Shown here in pieces: positions 11,898 through 23,355 of a stretch of DNA of 64,000 nucleotides. Each line of letters starts with the position of its first letter. The first letter of the stretch is position 1. Made by a program: the position numbers and the translations under genes. Source of the stretch: Chelonoidis abingdonii (taxonomy: Eukaryota > Chordata > Testudines > Testudinidae); NCBI RefSeq assembly GCF_003597395.2, contig NC_133770.1:203523843-203587842 (forward strand). Direction: 5' to 3'. The notes beneath the pieces are model-generated. The model saw only the letters and a list, made by a program, of their open reading frames with translations, made no database searches and was not told where the DNA came from.

Positions 11898-12230
11898 CAG
11901 TGTTTCCCAAACTTGGGATGCCGCTTGTTTAGGGAAAGCCCCTGGTGGGCCGGGCCGTTTTGTTTACCTGCCACGTCCACAGATCTGGCTGATTGCGGCT
12001 CCCACTGGCCACGGTTCACTGCTCCAGGCCAATGGGAGCAGCTGGAAGTGGTGGCCAGTACGTCACTTGGCCCACGCCACTTCCCGCAGCCCTCTTTGGC
12101 CTCAAGCAGCGAACCATGGCCAGTGGGAGCCGCGATTGGCTGGACCTGCTGATGCGACAGGTAAACAAACCGTCCTGGCCCACCAGGGTCTTTCCCTACA
12201 CAAGCGGCGTCCCAAGTTTGGGAAACACTG
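11898..12230. mobile_element. 333-bp palindromic hAT MITE with 8-bp TSD
   Basis: The terminal inverted repeat starts CAGTGTTTCCCAAACTTGGG, and the right end is its exact inverse for those 20 bases. The similarity continues inwards, with scattered mismatches, for about 150 bases per arm, so nearly the whole element is one inverted repeat. It is flanked by GTCTAGAT at 11890-11897 and 12231-12238. An 8-bp duplication with CAG...CTG ends is the hallmark of the hAT superfamily. It has no transposase and is GC-richer than its surroundings. Two open frames inside it are by-products of GC content. Confidence 0.95.
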
Positions 12231-12325
12231 GTCTAGATGATACCCAGTCCTGCCATGAGTGCAGGGGACTGGACTAGGTGACCTCTTGAGGTCCCTTCCA
12301 GTCCCATGATTCTATGATGCTATGG

Positions 12326-13224
12326 CTAAAGGAAGTTAATAATTCGGTCTTCAGCCTGGGACTACACGCTGAATAACAAGGATCAAACTAAATATTGACT
12401 GGCTGAACCTTAAGGAACTCTGTGGTAGAAACAGAGATAGAATCCAGTTCTCTAGGTCAGATGCAACTCCCATAACCATGAGAACATTTTTATTCTTTCT
12501 CCAGTTCTTCGACTCATTCACTGCATACCTCCCAACTTCTGCTACAAATGAGGCAGGGGTCCTACAGAAAATAGTCTCCTTCCCTGATTTATCCCAGACT
12601 AGGTTTTCCATCTCCTTCACTTTAGTCTTTCACAATGTAAACTGTGGTTTCCACAGAAGAATTTAATCATATAAAAATTAAATATTACATGGAAAATGTG
12701 ACATGGTATGCATATAGCAGGTATACAGATGAAGAGGATTACTATTTATAACATTCTGCTGTTTATTAAATTAGCATGTAAAGGTGAACTCAGAAAAAAA
12801 TTGTAGTAGTTTAATTTTGTCACAGTGGAAGGTTATTATTTACCAAGCTTAAGAACTAATGATGTGTCAACGAATCAATATTAGTGATGTATTTTGCTGA
12901 AAACCGAGTTAAACAAAAATCATTCATCAAGTCTAAGCTTCAAAAACTGACACACAGAAGAGGAACTGTTTTGCCAGGAGCTGCAGCACAATTTTTACAA
13001 GTACATTTCTGGAGAGAGCAGCAAAAATGGATTTTGTAAGTTGTTTTTGTCTTTCTTCATATCAGATAATACAGAACTGTAATTCATATGATGCAAGATA
13101 AAGTCTGGTGGCTTCTCTCAGAAAGGAACCCCAGAGACTAAGTTTAAGGGATTAAGTTTAGTTGATGCAAGTATGAAATGTGATGTGCAAGCCCCTAAAC
13201 TTGGCTTTAGTAAGTCTGTGCCAT
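12326..13224. other. No feature recognised
   Basis: Unique-looking sequence. Overlapping opposite-strand frames at 12351-12666 have no recognisable domain. Confidence 0.5.
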
Positions 13225-13350
13225 GCACGTCTAGAATCAATATTTGCTAATATTGACATTATAGTTCATGTGTTGGCAATTTGACTTAAGCTACTTGTGT
13301 TATGAAAGCTGAAATCCTTGAACACTCAATATGTTTAGAATATTAAAAAA
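13225..13350 (+). repeat. Unclassified duplicated segment, copy 3 of 3
   Basis: It shares with copies 1 and 2 the order GTGTTGGCAATTTGACTTAA, TGTGTTATGAAAGCTGAAAT, CCTTGAACA and ATATGTTTAGAATATT. It is shorter and more decayed, and lies in the same orientation. Confidence 0.6.
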
Positions 13351-15686
13351 ATATACAAGGACATATACTTTACAGTGGTAAAGACCATAAAAGTAGGACA
13401 TAGAGATCAGGAATATTACAATTTTCCAACAAATGACCATTTGATCATGAAGCAGACCAAGCATTCATGTGAGACATAAAGTCCCAGCTCTAAAGCTTTG
13501 GAGTGATTCATGATCAGTGCCCCCTGTAAGCATGACTTCCTGAAGAGATGTGCAAATGTTGGCCATCTTTGATACACCTGCATCCCATCCTTTTATACAA
13601 AGGGACCAACATGGAGCAGAGGTTAGCAGTGGTAACTCTCATTTGTTTTTCAGGCTGTGCTTCAGCTGGTTTCAGTGAGGAGCATGCCACATAACACCCA
13701 CACACACACATATCCAATCTCTCTCTCTCATCCCAAGCCATAGAATTCTGATTATAACAATTTGCCAAGGATGACCCACAAGGACTTCCAAAACAGAGAG
13801 GCGCATGCTCTGAAGCCATTACTTTCCCTTCTCACTTCTTTCTGGACTTTCCTATTCCATTTTACAATTTTCCCTTCCACTTGATTCACACTGCGATGGA
13901 AGCAAAGGTTGTAATATGTGAAGCAGCAATTACCAAAGATAAGATGGGCTTTCTAATACATTGAGGGGAGGCTCCCTGCAGTGAAAACAGGCAACAAAAT
14001 GCAAAGTTATGGGGGGAATATATTTCAATTTCAAAGTCTAAACTTGCCCTCTCTCAGTTTTGCTGCAGAAAATTAACTAAGAAAAAAGAATCTATGTGAC
14101 TGAGTTGCAAATATTACCTTCCAAATCTTTGCATGTATTATATTCATAGAAATTAATTTTCTACATGATCTGCAAGCTAATTCCAGAGCAAAACCTTCAA
14201 GGAAATATGATTTTAATTCATGCATGTTAATAGACATATTTAATCAATTACTTGGTGAGTGTTTTATTAAACTTAAAAGCTTGAAAACAAAATGTACTAA
14301 AAGGGGCAAGCTGTCTTGAACTAACACTATAAAATAAGGTTCAAACGAAACTGCAGTCTTGGGCTGGAGTTATTTTTCTCTACTGTTTTTCTAAACAAAG
14401 ACATCAAATTTCAGTTGAAAAGTGCTTTATCAAGCATGATTCATTTTGGATTTCTTTCCAGCAATATAAAGTAATAAACAGCCAATACACTATACTGCAA
14501 GAAGAAAACACATTACTTATAAGCAAAACTATTGTGCAGCACAAAATAGAAAGTTTCAGGCTTAGTTTTTTTCCAATTTCCAAACTTTTCAGGTACTGCT
14601 ATTTTTTTAAGGTGTAGAATAAAGTAGATACAGAATAGGAACAGTGTATACAAAGTGAGTCTATGTTCTTTCATTTTGATCTCTTATCTATTCGTGCCAG
14701 GTACAATATCTCAATAGAGCCAGAGTTATTTTATGCAATTTTCTTTAAAATTAACCATTAAAAGTTTGAAAGCTTTTTGTAGATAGCTGTGTGGATAGAC
14801 TCCAAAATTTCCATAAACTGGCTGTGTGCAATTTCAAAGCAAATTTTATAGCCTAAGTAGAACTGATACATCACTACTGTAAACAGCATAACTGCTGCCC
14901 TCATTTTGGTTTTACATCAAAGATATCCACATTCAGCCTACTATAAACTTGATTTGTCAATCAGATGAAATTATGATTCTATCAGCAGTGCTGATAACAA
15001 AATAGACTTTTTTTTGTGGCTGTTGCTTTTTCATAGCATAATATAGTATGAAAACTAATATGACTCCTGGGAAGTTTTGAAATGTCTAGTTACAGCAGTG
15101 GCCAATGATCAGCATATTAGGGGTTTTTTTGTTTCTTTTTTTAAGAAAAAAACCATGCCTGAGTTTGAAACAACAGGACAGATCCACAAGTAACAGAGAT
15201 TATTTCAATTATGTTTGGTAGCATTTTTTTTAAAAAATGTTTCTCATATTGATTATCAAGTCTCTCTAAATATTGAACATTTACTGGGTTTCAAATATAG
15301 GAACAAAAATATGCATCTTTCAGATTTTCCTGATGTATCTATCCATCTTGTTTCAGTTTCGTTATCACATAAAATATATCATAACGATAATTGCTTGCAT
15401 ACTCAATTGATTTAAATATTCTGGGTTCACATTTCTTTCTGATTCTTTTCTCCTTTAGGTTCAAATTATTTTTGTATGCTTAAAAGCTAGTTTTGAGTTT
15501 TATTTGCTTCCCTTAATTATTAGCCCCATATTGCCTATGTACAGCTGTGGTTTTTAAAAGTTCAGCTTAATCTCCAGTGAAACAAGACAGAATACCAGGT
15601 AACCACAAAGGATATAATGGCAAAATTGTACAGAAATAGATTCCTCACCATATATGAATTAGTGTAAATAAAGCAACTATATCACA
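13351..15686. other. No feature recognised (about 2.3 kb)
   Basis: AT-rich with many homopolymer runs and TAAT-type motifs. No repeat family, gene or RNA recognised. The frame 13514-13819 (minus) has no domain. Confidence 0.5.
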
Positions 15687-15687
15687 G

Positions 15688-15720
<33 letters not shown>
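15687..15720. repeat. (GT)n microsatellite with (GTAT)n end
   Basis: About twelve GT units from 15687, followed by ATGTATGTAT. Confidence 0.95.
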
Positions 15721-15785
15721 TATATACATACCAGGTGTTGAAATAGATATTTATCTATACAAGGGGAAACCTATGCTAATAATAA

Positions 15786-15850
15786 CAAGGAGTCCAGTGG
15801 CACTTTATTTGTGGATACAGACTAACATGGCTACCCCCTGGTACTTGACA
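15786..15850. repeat. Interspersed repeat fragment
   Basis: AACAAGGAGTCCAGTGGCAC followed by GGATACAGACTAACATGGCT and ACCCCCTGGTACTTGACAC is wording I recall from a dispersed turtle repeat. The junction in the middle suggests an internal deletion. The class is unknown. Confidence 0.4.
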
Positions 15851-17960
15851 CTATGCTAATAATGATATGGGTTAACTGCAGTCACCTTTCCTTAACAGCC
15901 AGTAAAATTTCAGTCCTCTGAGAATTAACACCATACTGATCACACTGTGTTTTGTGGCCACCTGTTATGATGGCCAGAATAATTGTAGCCTCTTTGATTG
16001 CCAATAACTGGTTTCACAGCAATTCAGATGTAGGGTTTGTGTAGACAATCTTTCTAATTCTGTCACTAGATGGCAGCAAAAGTGCAACTGTGAGCTTTTC
16101 AATCTAAAGTCAGCAAACCCAAGGAGAGCTTCAAGGCACAAGCAAGACTATCACTGTATGATAGCTTGCCTTCAAAGGTTAGCCAGGAGCGCATATAGAA
16201 TATCATAAGGAATCACTTCATAATGTAAAGAAAAAAATAACACAGCAGCTGCACAATATTACAGTACAGTGAGGGAGTTGGGGAGATGGAGAAACTTTAA
16301 ATAATTTGAAAATTTTATCAGAAATAACGGAAAAAAACAATATCTGTATCACTGTGTTTAAATCCACCTCAATAGCAGATCTATTCTCTATGAAAGGAAG
16401 ATGGAAAGTTATTAATATACATCAAGTTCTCTGTAGATTTTTTGTTAAGAGGGCAGCAAGCCCCACTACTTTCTCGTATTCATTACCAAGTGGGATTGAA
16501 TTAACCCATTGAAACTAATGGTGCGAGGAATCTCGTTCCATTACTTTTAAAGTGGTTGAGTCTGAACAGTCCATGAGTACATTGTTGAGAAAGAGAACAA
16601 GTTCCCCATCTTACTCAAATAATGAATGAGAATAAATTAGCCCCCTGCTAGGTGAATGTCTGATCTTTATTATAAGCTTAGTTTCTCAGCAGCAACTTAG
16701 AACCTAGGCCCCAGCCGAATTACTGCAATGCTATTGTCTCTGTAATTTTCTTGGTGCGTTGTTCCAAACTGTAATCACCTGAAACATGATTGAGAAAAAG
16801 AGACTTAGAATTACCCAAAGGAATATATTTTGTGGTCCTAGCTTAGAGAAAAAAAAGATTAAAAATAAACAAACAAACAAGCAGATGGTTTCAAAATTAT
16901 ACACTGGCAATACACCAAGTAATTCACTGGCAGTGTCAACCAGTTCAAGTAAGTTGAACATTTAAACAAAAAGCTTCATGGATTACATCAAGCCATGCAA
17001 TGCACAAACACAGTGAAACAGAAAATCTTTTTTGTTTTTTTTTTAGATTTAGAACTGCAGATCAAATTAGATTCTGACTGTTAAGGAACTGAAATGTTCT
17101 GATTTTCTGGAAACGGAAGTTTTGACAATGAACAGGTTTTGATTGTTTTGGTGATCTAGACCACTCGTGCTGACGTTGGTATATTTTCATTTTTTTATTT
17201 GGAAATAGAACATAAAAAAATTGCAAAAAGGGAAATATATTTACTATATACAACACCCTCTAAAAGAGGTCATGAAACATCAGATACCTAGATCGCATCC
17301 ACATATATATATATACCTCGTGCAGAGGATGAAATCATTTAAAACTCCTTGATGTACCTAGGAATGTGAGAAATAGTCACATAGATGAACATCAGATGAC
17401 TCAAGTTTCACCCTGGTCAGAAAAAAAAATTATTCTTACAAGAAGAGGGAATATAAAGTCACCATGCATCCCAGTTTTTCTTATGATATTCCAGAAACTT
17501 CCTTCAGGGACCAGAAATGTCTCATTTTTTCACTTCATCAATTTAAAGTTTTGGTGTTTACATAACTACAAAAAGTTTCTTCAAGATGTATTGCTATGCC
17601 AAGCAGACTTCTCTCTTTGTTTTCCAGGAACAAACAGTCCAGTGAAATAAGCATTCAGTGTGATGAACACTGTTTGGAGTGAAGAGAAAAGCCGAATATG
17701 TGCAAATATTATGAATGTTATTCTTTTGGTCAAAGTGAAAACTAATGGCATAGTTCACTTACTGGAAAAATCTTTCATCCTAAAATATACACATATGTTG
17801 CTATTGTGTTATAACTGGCATTAGTAATACCAGTAGACATTTAAACAAAATGCCTATATTTGTCTTTTATGTAATTATTTCATGACCTAAAAATAATATT
17901 GCCACAAAAATGTTCTGTTTTTTTTTAAATATAGTCACTTTAGGGGAAACATTGAGGATC
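15851..17960. other. No gene recognised; includes (AT)n at 17303-17315
   Basis: Unique-looking AT-rich sequence with a short AT microsatellite. Open frames such as 17366-17650 have no recognisable domain. Confidence 0.5.
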
Positions 17961-18420
17961 TGGGTAAAACATTGATGCTTACTTCTGATGAGAGCATCTG
18001 CTATGCCTGCCATCAAAGTGATGTACAGCCTTTGGGTTTTATTGGACACATTATTCCTAGGCGAAGAAATGCTTTGTTACACCTTCTTCCAGCCAGGAGA
18101 TTGGAACTATTTCTCTTGGATGAGGGCATAGCCAAAGTGATCTATGTGTGTTTGTCACCACCAGATTAGATTACAGCAATTCATTGTACCTGCGGAAAAT
18201 GAAAACAGCCATTCATATGCTACAGCTGGTTCTACATACAGTACCCCAACTCTTAGAGAACAAAGACTGAAGTGAGAAGGATCCTTCTGCTGCTCTAAAC
18301 ATGCCACTGGCTCCCTGTTCTATTCCATGTGCACTTTACGACTTTGACCTTTACATTTAAATCTCATAATGGAATGAGGCCTAGGGCCTATCACATAACT
18401 ACTTCTACTGCTCGGAGTAC
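17961..18420 (+). mobile_element. L2-like LINE ORF2 C-terminal fragment
   Basis: The reading frame across 18153-18182 gives VTTRLDYSNS, the conserved L2-type ITSRLDYCN block downstream of the RT catalytic site. It is followed by a decayed region with LAPCSIPC where a LHWLPV-type block is expected. Multiple stops are present. It is an ancient dead fragment. Confidence 0.55.
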
Positions 18421-20879
18421 ATGGTATTCTGGCTGACAGTCACAGAGAGATGAAGTAATGCATAGTCATGGGTAATGAACTAATCTAATTTCACTCTGAA
18501 AAGTAGTACCTAAAATTCAAAGCACACTGCTATGAAGGGTGAGGTGATTTCACTGTTAGTTGCTATGTTCCCTTTATGTGGTTTAATTAAAGGATGTGAG
18601 TTAATGGCTAGTTCACCAGCTAGAGGAGGTAAAATGAAGCTCTAAACTCAAGTTACCTCACATCCCTTTCCTCAGGGCTCACTTTATTACCAAATAAAAA
18701 GATCCAGCTACAGGACAAAGCAAATCTAAATACTCTGAAACACCCTCAGGATCTTGTCTCATCTGTCAGCTCTCTCATGCAGAATTAAGACTATTCCTTA
18801 TATAGTTCCCAAGGGTGGGTACCTGATTTCTTGATCATATGATCTCTGGACTTCATAGTTGCTCCTGGGGAAACTGCATTTTTACAGGGTCTAAGGCTTT
18901 AAAGTGCACCCATACAATCCAGTGCTCTGTTATATGGCCCTTGAGATCCGTTAGAGTAGGGTCCATAAATATTAACAACATGTAGCTCTTATACAATAGG
19001 ACATAATAACAAATGTCTGATGTTATCCTGTGATGTCCCCAACCCTGCCATTAATCTGGCTCTATGAATAAAAGGAGAATTTCAATTCTAATGTTGCCCA
19101 ACAGTCTGACCATTTCAATAGTCACTACATTTTCCAAATCAAATGCTGCAATTGGAAATACTAATGTATTTGTTTGTTTTTACAGTACTGTCTTACATCA
19201 AATTTGAAAATACAGTAATCTAAGACAACCAAATTGGGAATCTTGCCCATGGCAGCACCATCAGTTTGCAGAGGGAGTGTCTGCAGTTTTCTTAGGTGCT
19301 GCTGTAGTCCTGAGAAAATGAGTGTAAATAACAAGCTTCCTCCCATAATGCAGCATTGGTACCTTTTGCCTTACTAAACTCAGACTTCAAACAGTCTTTG
19401 CATCTCCTCTGTGGCCATCAGTGATATTTCCTCTACCACATCTGGGATATCCTTATTTCACAATTTCATATTATGGGTGCGCTGATTTATCTGACTGGAT
19501 TTGCTACAACATAAGCAGAAAGAAGTCTGTAATTAAAGAGGCATCCCCATTTCCTTGTCCATTATGAAGAAACTTGAGGATTTTCATGGCACACTCCCTA
19601 CAGTGAGATACAGTTGCTGTCACAGGAGATCACTCTCCATTAAATGTAGTTTACAAAAGCAAAGCAAACACAGACAACCCAAATAACTACCATCCCTGTG
19701 TGCTCAATAAATTACTGGCTTTACTGACTGGATTAACATAAACCTGCAAGTGGGGAAAAAAAAACAATACATTTAATCTCATTGAAATCTTGCATAGTAG
19801 AGATGTTATATTTGAGCCCAGGATGTTCTCAAATAGATACATTAGGCTGAATGTTAGTATCTCTGGAGAGAGAAACTTTTACTTGTTTCATCCCATCTCA
19901 CAGCTAGTGGAGCAGTACTGCAATATTTTCTCCTTTAATAAATCATTTTTAAACCTGGGTATTTCACAAAAGGGGGGCATTCTCAATCCCTAGAGAACCC
20001 TGAATATCAGATGCAGCTTTTTAGTTTTTCTTCATTGGCCCATCTTCATTTAAGCCTTGGAGCAAAGTCTGCTTTTAGCAACTCTAAAAGCATTTCAGAG
20101 AGACACACCTATGGCTAAGTGCATTCACTATACTCAATATTTAGCCAAAGGAAATATTCATATTTTTGTTCTCAGCTAAATTGTGCTGGATGCTGTTGGT
20201 TTAATACATTCTTGTATGTGAGGCTTTTGGATTTAAAAAGTAGCACAGCTGAGAAAAAGGCAGAAGGGACAGATGGTATCATATTTATTTGAACCCCTGT
20301 GTTCCTGAGGACTATTATCTAATGACTATGTTGCAACTAAATAAGGCAAGGATAATATGACCAAAATTTAATAATATTAAAACCAAATATTTTAGAAAAA
20401 TACAAAAACATGTCCTTGATAACACAGATTTTCACACATTTTACAGATCTATTCTGACAGAAGATGATTGGCCACTATATACTAAGGACATAAGCTCAAG
20501 AATGAATTCACAAATTCAGTGCCTAAATGCCTGCTCAGCTGCTGCTTAAACCCATAGGCACCTCAACATCTACATTTCCACTATTAAAGCCTGCAGTGTG
20601 TCTATATTTCAGTAGCTGGGCATGTACACAGCCACCTCAGTCCTCAAACAACTCAGTAACTTGGCATTTAACTCATAGTGGGTTTTACAGTCTAGGCATT
20701 TATCCAACTCTCTCATATCTGAAACCTGCTCTGGTAGCAGAGATTTGAACTTGGGTCTTCCACCTCCTAGGACTGCATACTAGCTACTAGAGTTCGGGTT
20801 ATTCTAGAGTAGATCTTTCCTGTTGAAGCTTTTAAAGTGTGAATAAATACTTAAATAGTCATTGGACCAGAGAAAATGT
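18421..20879. other. No feature recognised (about 2.5 kb)
   Basis: Unique-looking sequence. Short open frames (19161-19346, 19790-19993, 20527-20748) show no domain or exon signals that I can support. Confidence 0.5.
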
Positions 20880-21279
20880 GAAAAAAGGTCTTTTTAACTA
20901 TAAAAGATAATTAAAAAAATATATCACAAATGGAAGAAAGGGGAAATTGATAGTAATGAATACAAATCAGAAACTAGGAATCAATGAACATTAATGAGAG
21001 AAAGGGACTCAAGGAGAAATCTGTGGCCAACATAGTTAAGGACAACAAGGAGTTTTTTAAAGTTGATGAGAAACAAATAGTATCCTAACAATGTTAATGG
21101 CCCATTACTAGAAGGAAATGGTAAAATTATCAATAATAATTCTGAAAAGGCACAAGATTTCAATACGTATTTCTTTTCTATATTTGGGAAAAAACATGTA
21201 ATATGATGTAGTCATATCATATGACAACACTGTTTGCATTCCAGAACATTAACCAGCAGATACTATAGTTAGACGTTTT

Positions 21280-21979
21280 TAAATCAGCAGGTTGGGATGA
21301 CTTACATCCAAGAGTTTTAAAAGAGTTGGCTGAGGAGCATGCTGGACCATTAATGTTGATTTTCTGAAAGTAAATTAATGTCATGTCAATATTTAAAAAG
21401 GGTAAACAGGATGACCTGTGTAGTTATAGGCCTCTTAGTCTGACATTGATCCTGAACAAGATAATAAAGTGGCTGATACAGAACTTGATTGGGTAGAAAG
21501 ATGTACAATAAACATGGCACACATTAAATAGATTAAAAGCTGGCTAACTAATAGGTTTCAAAATGTAACTGTAAATGGGAAATCATCATTGAATTGGTGT
21601 GTTTCTAGTGATGTCCTCTAGGGATTGGTTTTTTGCCCTACATTGTTTAACATTTTTTTAATGACCTGAAAGAAAACATAAAACCAACAATGATAAAGTT
21701 TGCAGATGACCCAAATTCTGGGAAGTTGTAAATAATGATGAGGATCGGTCACTGATACAGAGCGATCTGGATCACTTGGTAAACTGGGCTCAAGCAAACA
21801 GTGTGCATTTTAGTACGGCTAAATGTAAATGTATGCATCTAGGAACAAAGAATGTAGGTCGTACTTACAGGCTGGGAGACTCTATCCTGGGAAGCAGTGA
21901 CTCTGATAAACATTTGGGTGTGGTAGTGGATAATCAGCTGAACAAGAACGTGATGCTGTGGCTAAAAGAACTAATGTGA
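21280..21979 (+). pseudogene. CR1 reverse transcriptase remnant with internal deletions
   Basis: Upstream fingers-region words such as FKSAGWDDLHPRVLKEL are encoded near 21280-21330. The catalytic FADD is encoded by TTTGCAGATGAC at about 21700. The frame 21776-21979 then gives the CR1 thumb region with AKCKCMHLGTKN and GSSDSDKHLGVVVDNQL. Most of the palm before FADD is missing or scrambled, with stops throughout. It is not functional. Confidence 0.8.
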
Positions 21980-22184
21980 TCCAGAGATGCACAAACGAGG
22001 GAATCTTGCATTGGAGAAGAGAGGAATTTTACTTCTGTATTTGACTCTGGTACGACTGCTACTAGAATAATGTGTCCAGTTCTGGTGGCCACAATTCAAG
22101 AAGGAAGTTGACAAATTGGACAGGGTTCAAAGAAGAGCCGGTGATTAATGGATTAGAAAACATCCCTTTTAGAGACAGACTCAC

Positions 22185-22447
22185 AGGGTATGTCTACACT
22201 GCAATTAGACACCCGCAACTGGGTCATGACAGCTGACTTGGGCTCAGGCTAAGTAGCTGTTTAATTGAGGTGTAGACATTTGAGCTCAGACCCTCCCATC
22301 TCAAAGGGTCCTAGAGTGCAGGCTCCAGCCCACGCCTGACTGTCTACACCACAGTTAAACTGTGGTGTAGACAGGCCCAAGCCCTGTGAGCCTGAGTCGA
22401 TTGGCACAAGCCAGCAGTGGGATTTTAATGGAAGTGTGGACATAACC
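22185..22447. mobile_element. Palindromic MITE (GTATGTCTACACTGC ends) inside CR1
   Basis: The left end CAGGGTATGTCTACACTGC is mirrored at the right by GTGTGGACATAACC. Internal segments are inverse of one another (left GCTCAGGCTAAGTAGCTG; right CTGTGAGCCTGAGTC). The GTCTACAC end resembles the terminus of the full Harbinger at 60499-60815, so a Harbinger-type origin is plausible. A 35-base near-perfect hairpin lies at 22340-22374. The target duplication is unclear because the flanking CR1 is decayed. Confidence 0.8.
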
Positions 22448-22809
22448 TTCTTTTGTTAAGCTCTTTGGGTAAGGGGTGACTTGATTGCAGTCTATGAATA
22501 TCTATATGGGGAACTAATATGTAATAGTGGGCTCTTTCATCTACAGAGAAAGGTATAATATGGGCCAATGGCTGAAAGTTGAAACTAGACAAATTCTGAC
22601 TGGAAATAAGGCGCAAAATTTTAATGATGGGAATAATTAGCTATTGGAACAATATTCCAAATGTCATGGTGGATTCTCCATCTCTTACACTTTAAAATCA
22701 AAATTGGATTTTTTTTCCTAAAAAATATACTTTAGGATATGGGTTCTGAACTAGGGGTGCTGCTGCACACCTGGCTTGAAGTGGTTTCCATGAAGTGGTT
22801 TTTTTTGCA

Positions 22810-22993
22810 GGGGGAGGGATAGCTCAGTGGTTTGAGCATTAGCCTGCTAAACACAGTGTTGTGAGTTCAATCCTTGAGGGGGCCACTTAGGAATCTGGGG
22901 CAAATCAGTACTTGGTCCTTCTAGTGAAGGCAGAGGACTGGATTTGATGACCCTTCAGGGTCCCTTCCAGTTCTAGGAGATGGGTATATCTCC
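22810..22993 (+). mobile_element. tRNA-derived SINE, subfamily with TTCTAGGAGAT tail
   Basis: The head is tRNA-like, with an A box TAGCTCAGTGG at 22820-22830 and a B box GTTCAATCC at 22865-22873, which form an internal pol III promoter. The body contains GGGGCAAATCAGTACTTGG. The tail GGGTCCCTTCCAGTTCTAGG ends in GGTATATCTCC. Members of this family are turtle-type pol III SINEs as I recall. The minus-strand copy at 54700-54889 has the same tail. Confidence 0.9.
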
Positions 22994-23001
22994 TTCATAT
23001 G

Positions 23002-23180
23002 AGGGGGGGATAGCTCAGTGGTTTGAGCATTGGCCTGCTAAACTCAGGGTTGAGTTCAATCCTTGAGGGAGTCATTTGGGGAACTGGGGCAAAAAATCTG
23101 TCTGGGGATTGGTCCTGCTTTGAGCAGGGGGTTGGACTAGATGACCTCCTGAGGTCCCTTCCAACCTAATATTCTATGAT
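23002..23180 (+). mobile_element. tRNA-derived SINE with CR1-type tail
   Basis: It has the same tRNA-like head as its neighbour (TAGCTCAGTGG and GTTCAATCC), but the 3' third reads GGTCCTGCTTTGAGCAGG, GAGGTCCCTTCCAACC and ATTCTATGAT. That is essentially the end of the CR1 at 2725-2795. It sits 8 bases after the previous SINE in the same orientation. Confidence 0.92.
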
Positions 23181-23355
23181 ATACAGGGTTTACAGTTTGA
23201 TTCAATGGTTCTCAGCACCCCCACTATACAAATTGCTCCAGCACCTGTGCTCTAGGAATTACTTTGGGAAAGTTCTGTGGCCTGTGTTATACAGGTGGGT
23301 CAGTCTACATAACCACCATGGTCCCTTGTAGCCTTAAAATCTATGAATTTATAAC

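Larger units (their letters stand above)
10918..12325 (+). mobile_element. CR1 LINE, interrupted by a hAT MITE
   Basis: A 5'-truncated CR1 occupies 10918-11897 and resumes at 12239 after the MITE at 11898-12230. It includes the RT region, the post-RT C-terminal sequence and the 3' end with GAGGTCCCTTCCAGTCC and ATTCTATG. Removing the MITE and one copy of its duplication restores a continuous CR1 across AATGGTCTAGATGATACC. This subfamily differs in wording from the CR1 at 1826 and from that at 20880. Confidence 0.92.
22737..23248 (+). mobile_element. hAT-like nonautonomous element split by two SINEs, copy A
   Basis: The outer parts are 22737-22790 (GGGTTCTGAACTAGGGGTG...TGGCTTGAAGTGGTTTCCAT) and 23180-23248 (ATACAGGGTTTACAGTTTG...CTCCAGCACCTGT). 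The ends form an inverted repeat around GGTGCTGGAAC. The flanks ACTTTAGG (22729-22736) and GCTCTAGG (23249-23256) are an 8-bp duplication with two mismatches. The same element in the opposite orientation, uninterrupted, lies at 51752-51868. Confidence 0.8.
20880..23355 (+). mobile_element. CR1 LINE carrying nested insertions
   Basis: This is a longer CR1 copy. It begins upstream of RT and includes the pre-RT block TTTTTAAATCAGCAGGTTGG and then CATCCAAGAGTTTTAAAAGA. It continues with large internal deletions through the RT active site to the 3' end CTATGAATTTATA. CR1 sequence is present at about 20880-22184, 22448-22736 and 23249-23355. The gaps are filled by a palindromic MITE and by a hAT-like element that itself holds two SINEs. 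Confidence 0.88.

Noticed and set aside
22820..22873. tRNA gene
   Set aside because: A and B boxes are present, but they belong to a SINE head fused to a SINE body, there is no cloverleaf 3' half, and two more copies of the same unit occur.
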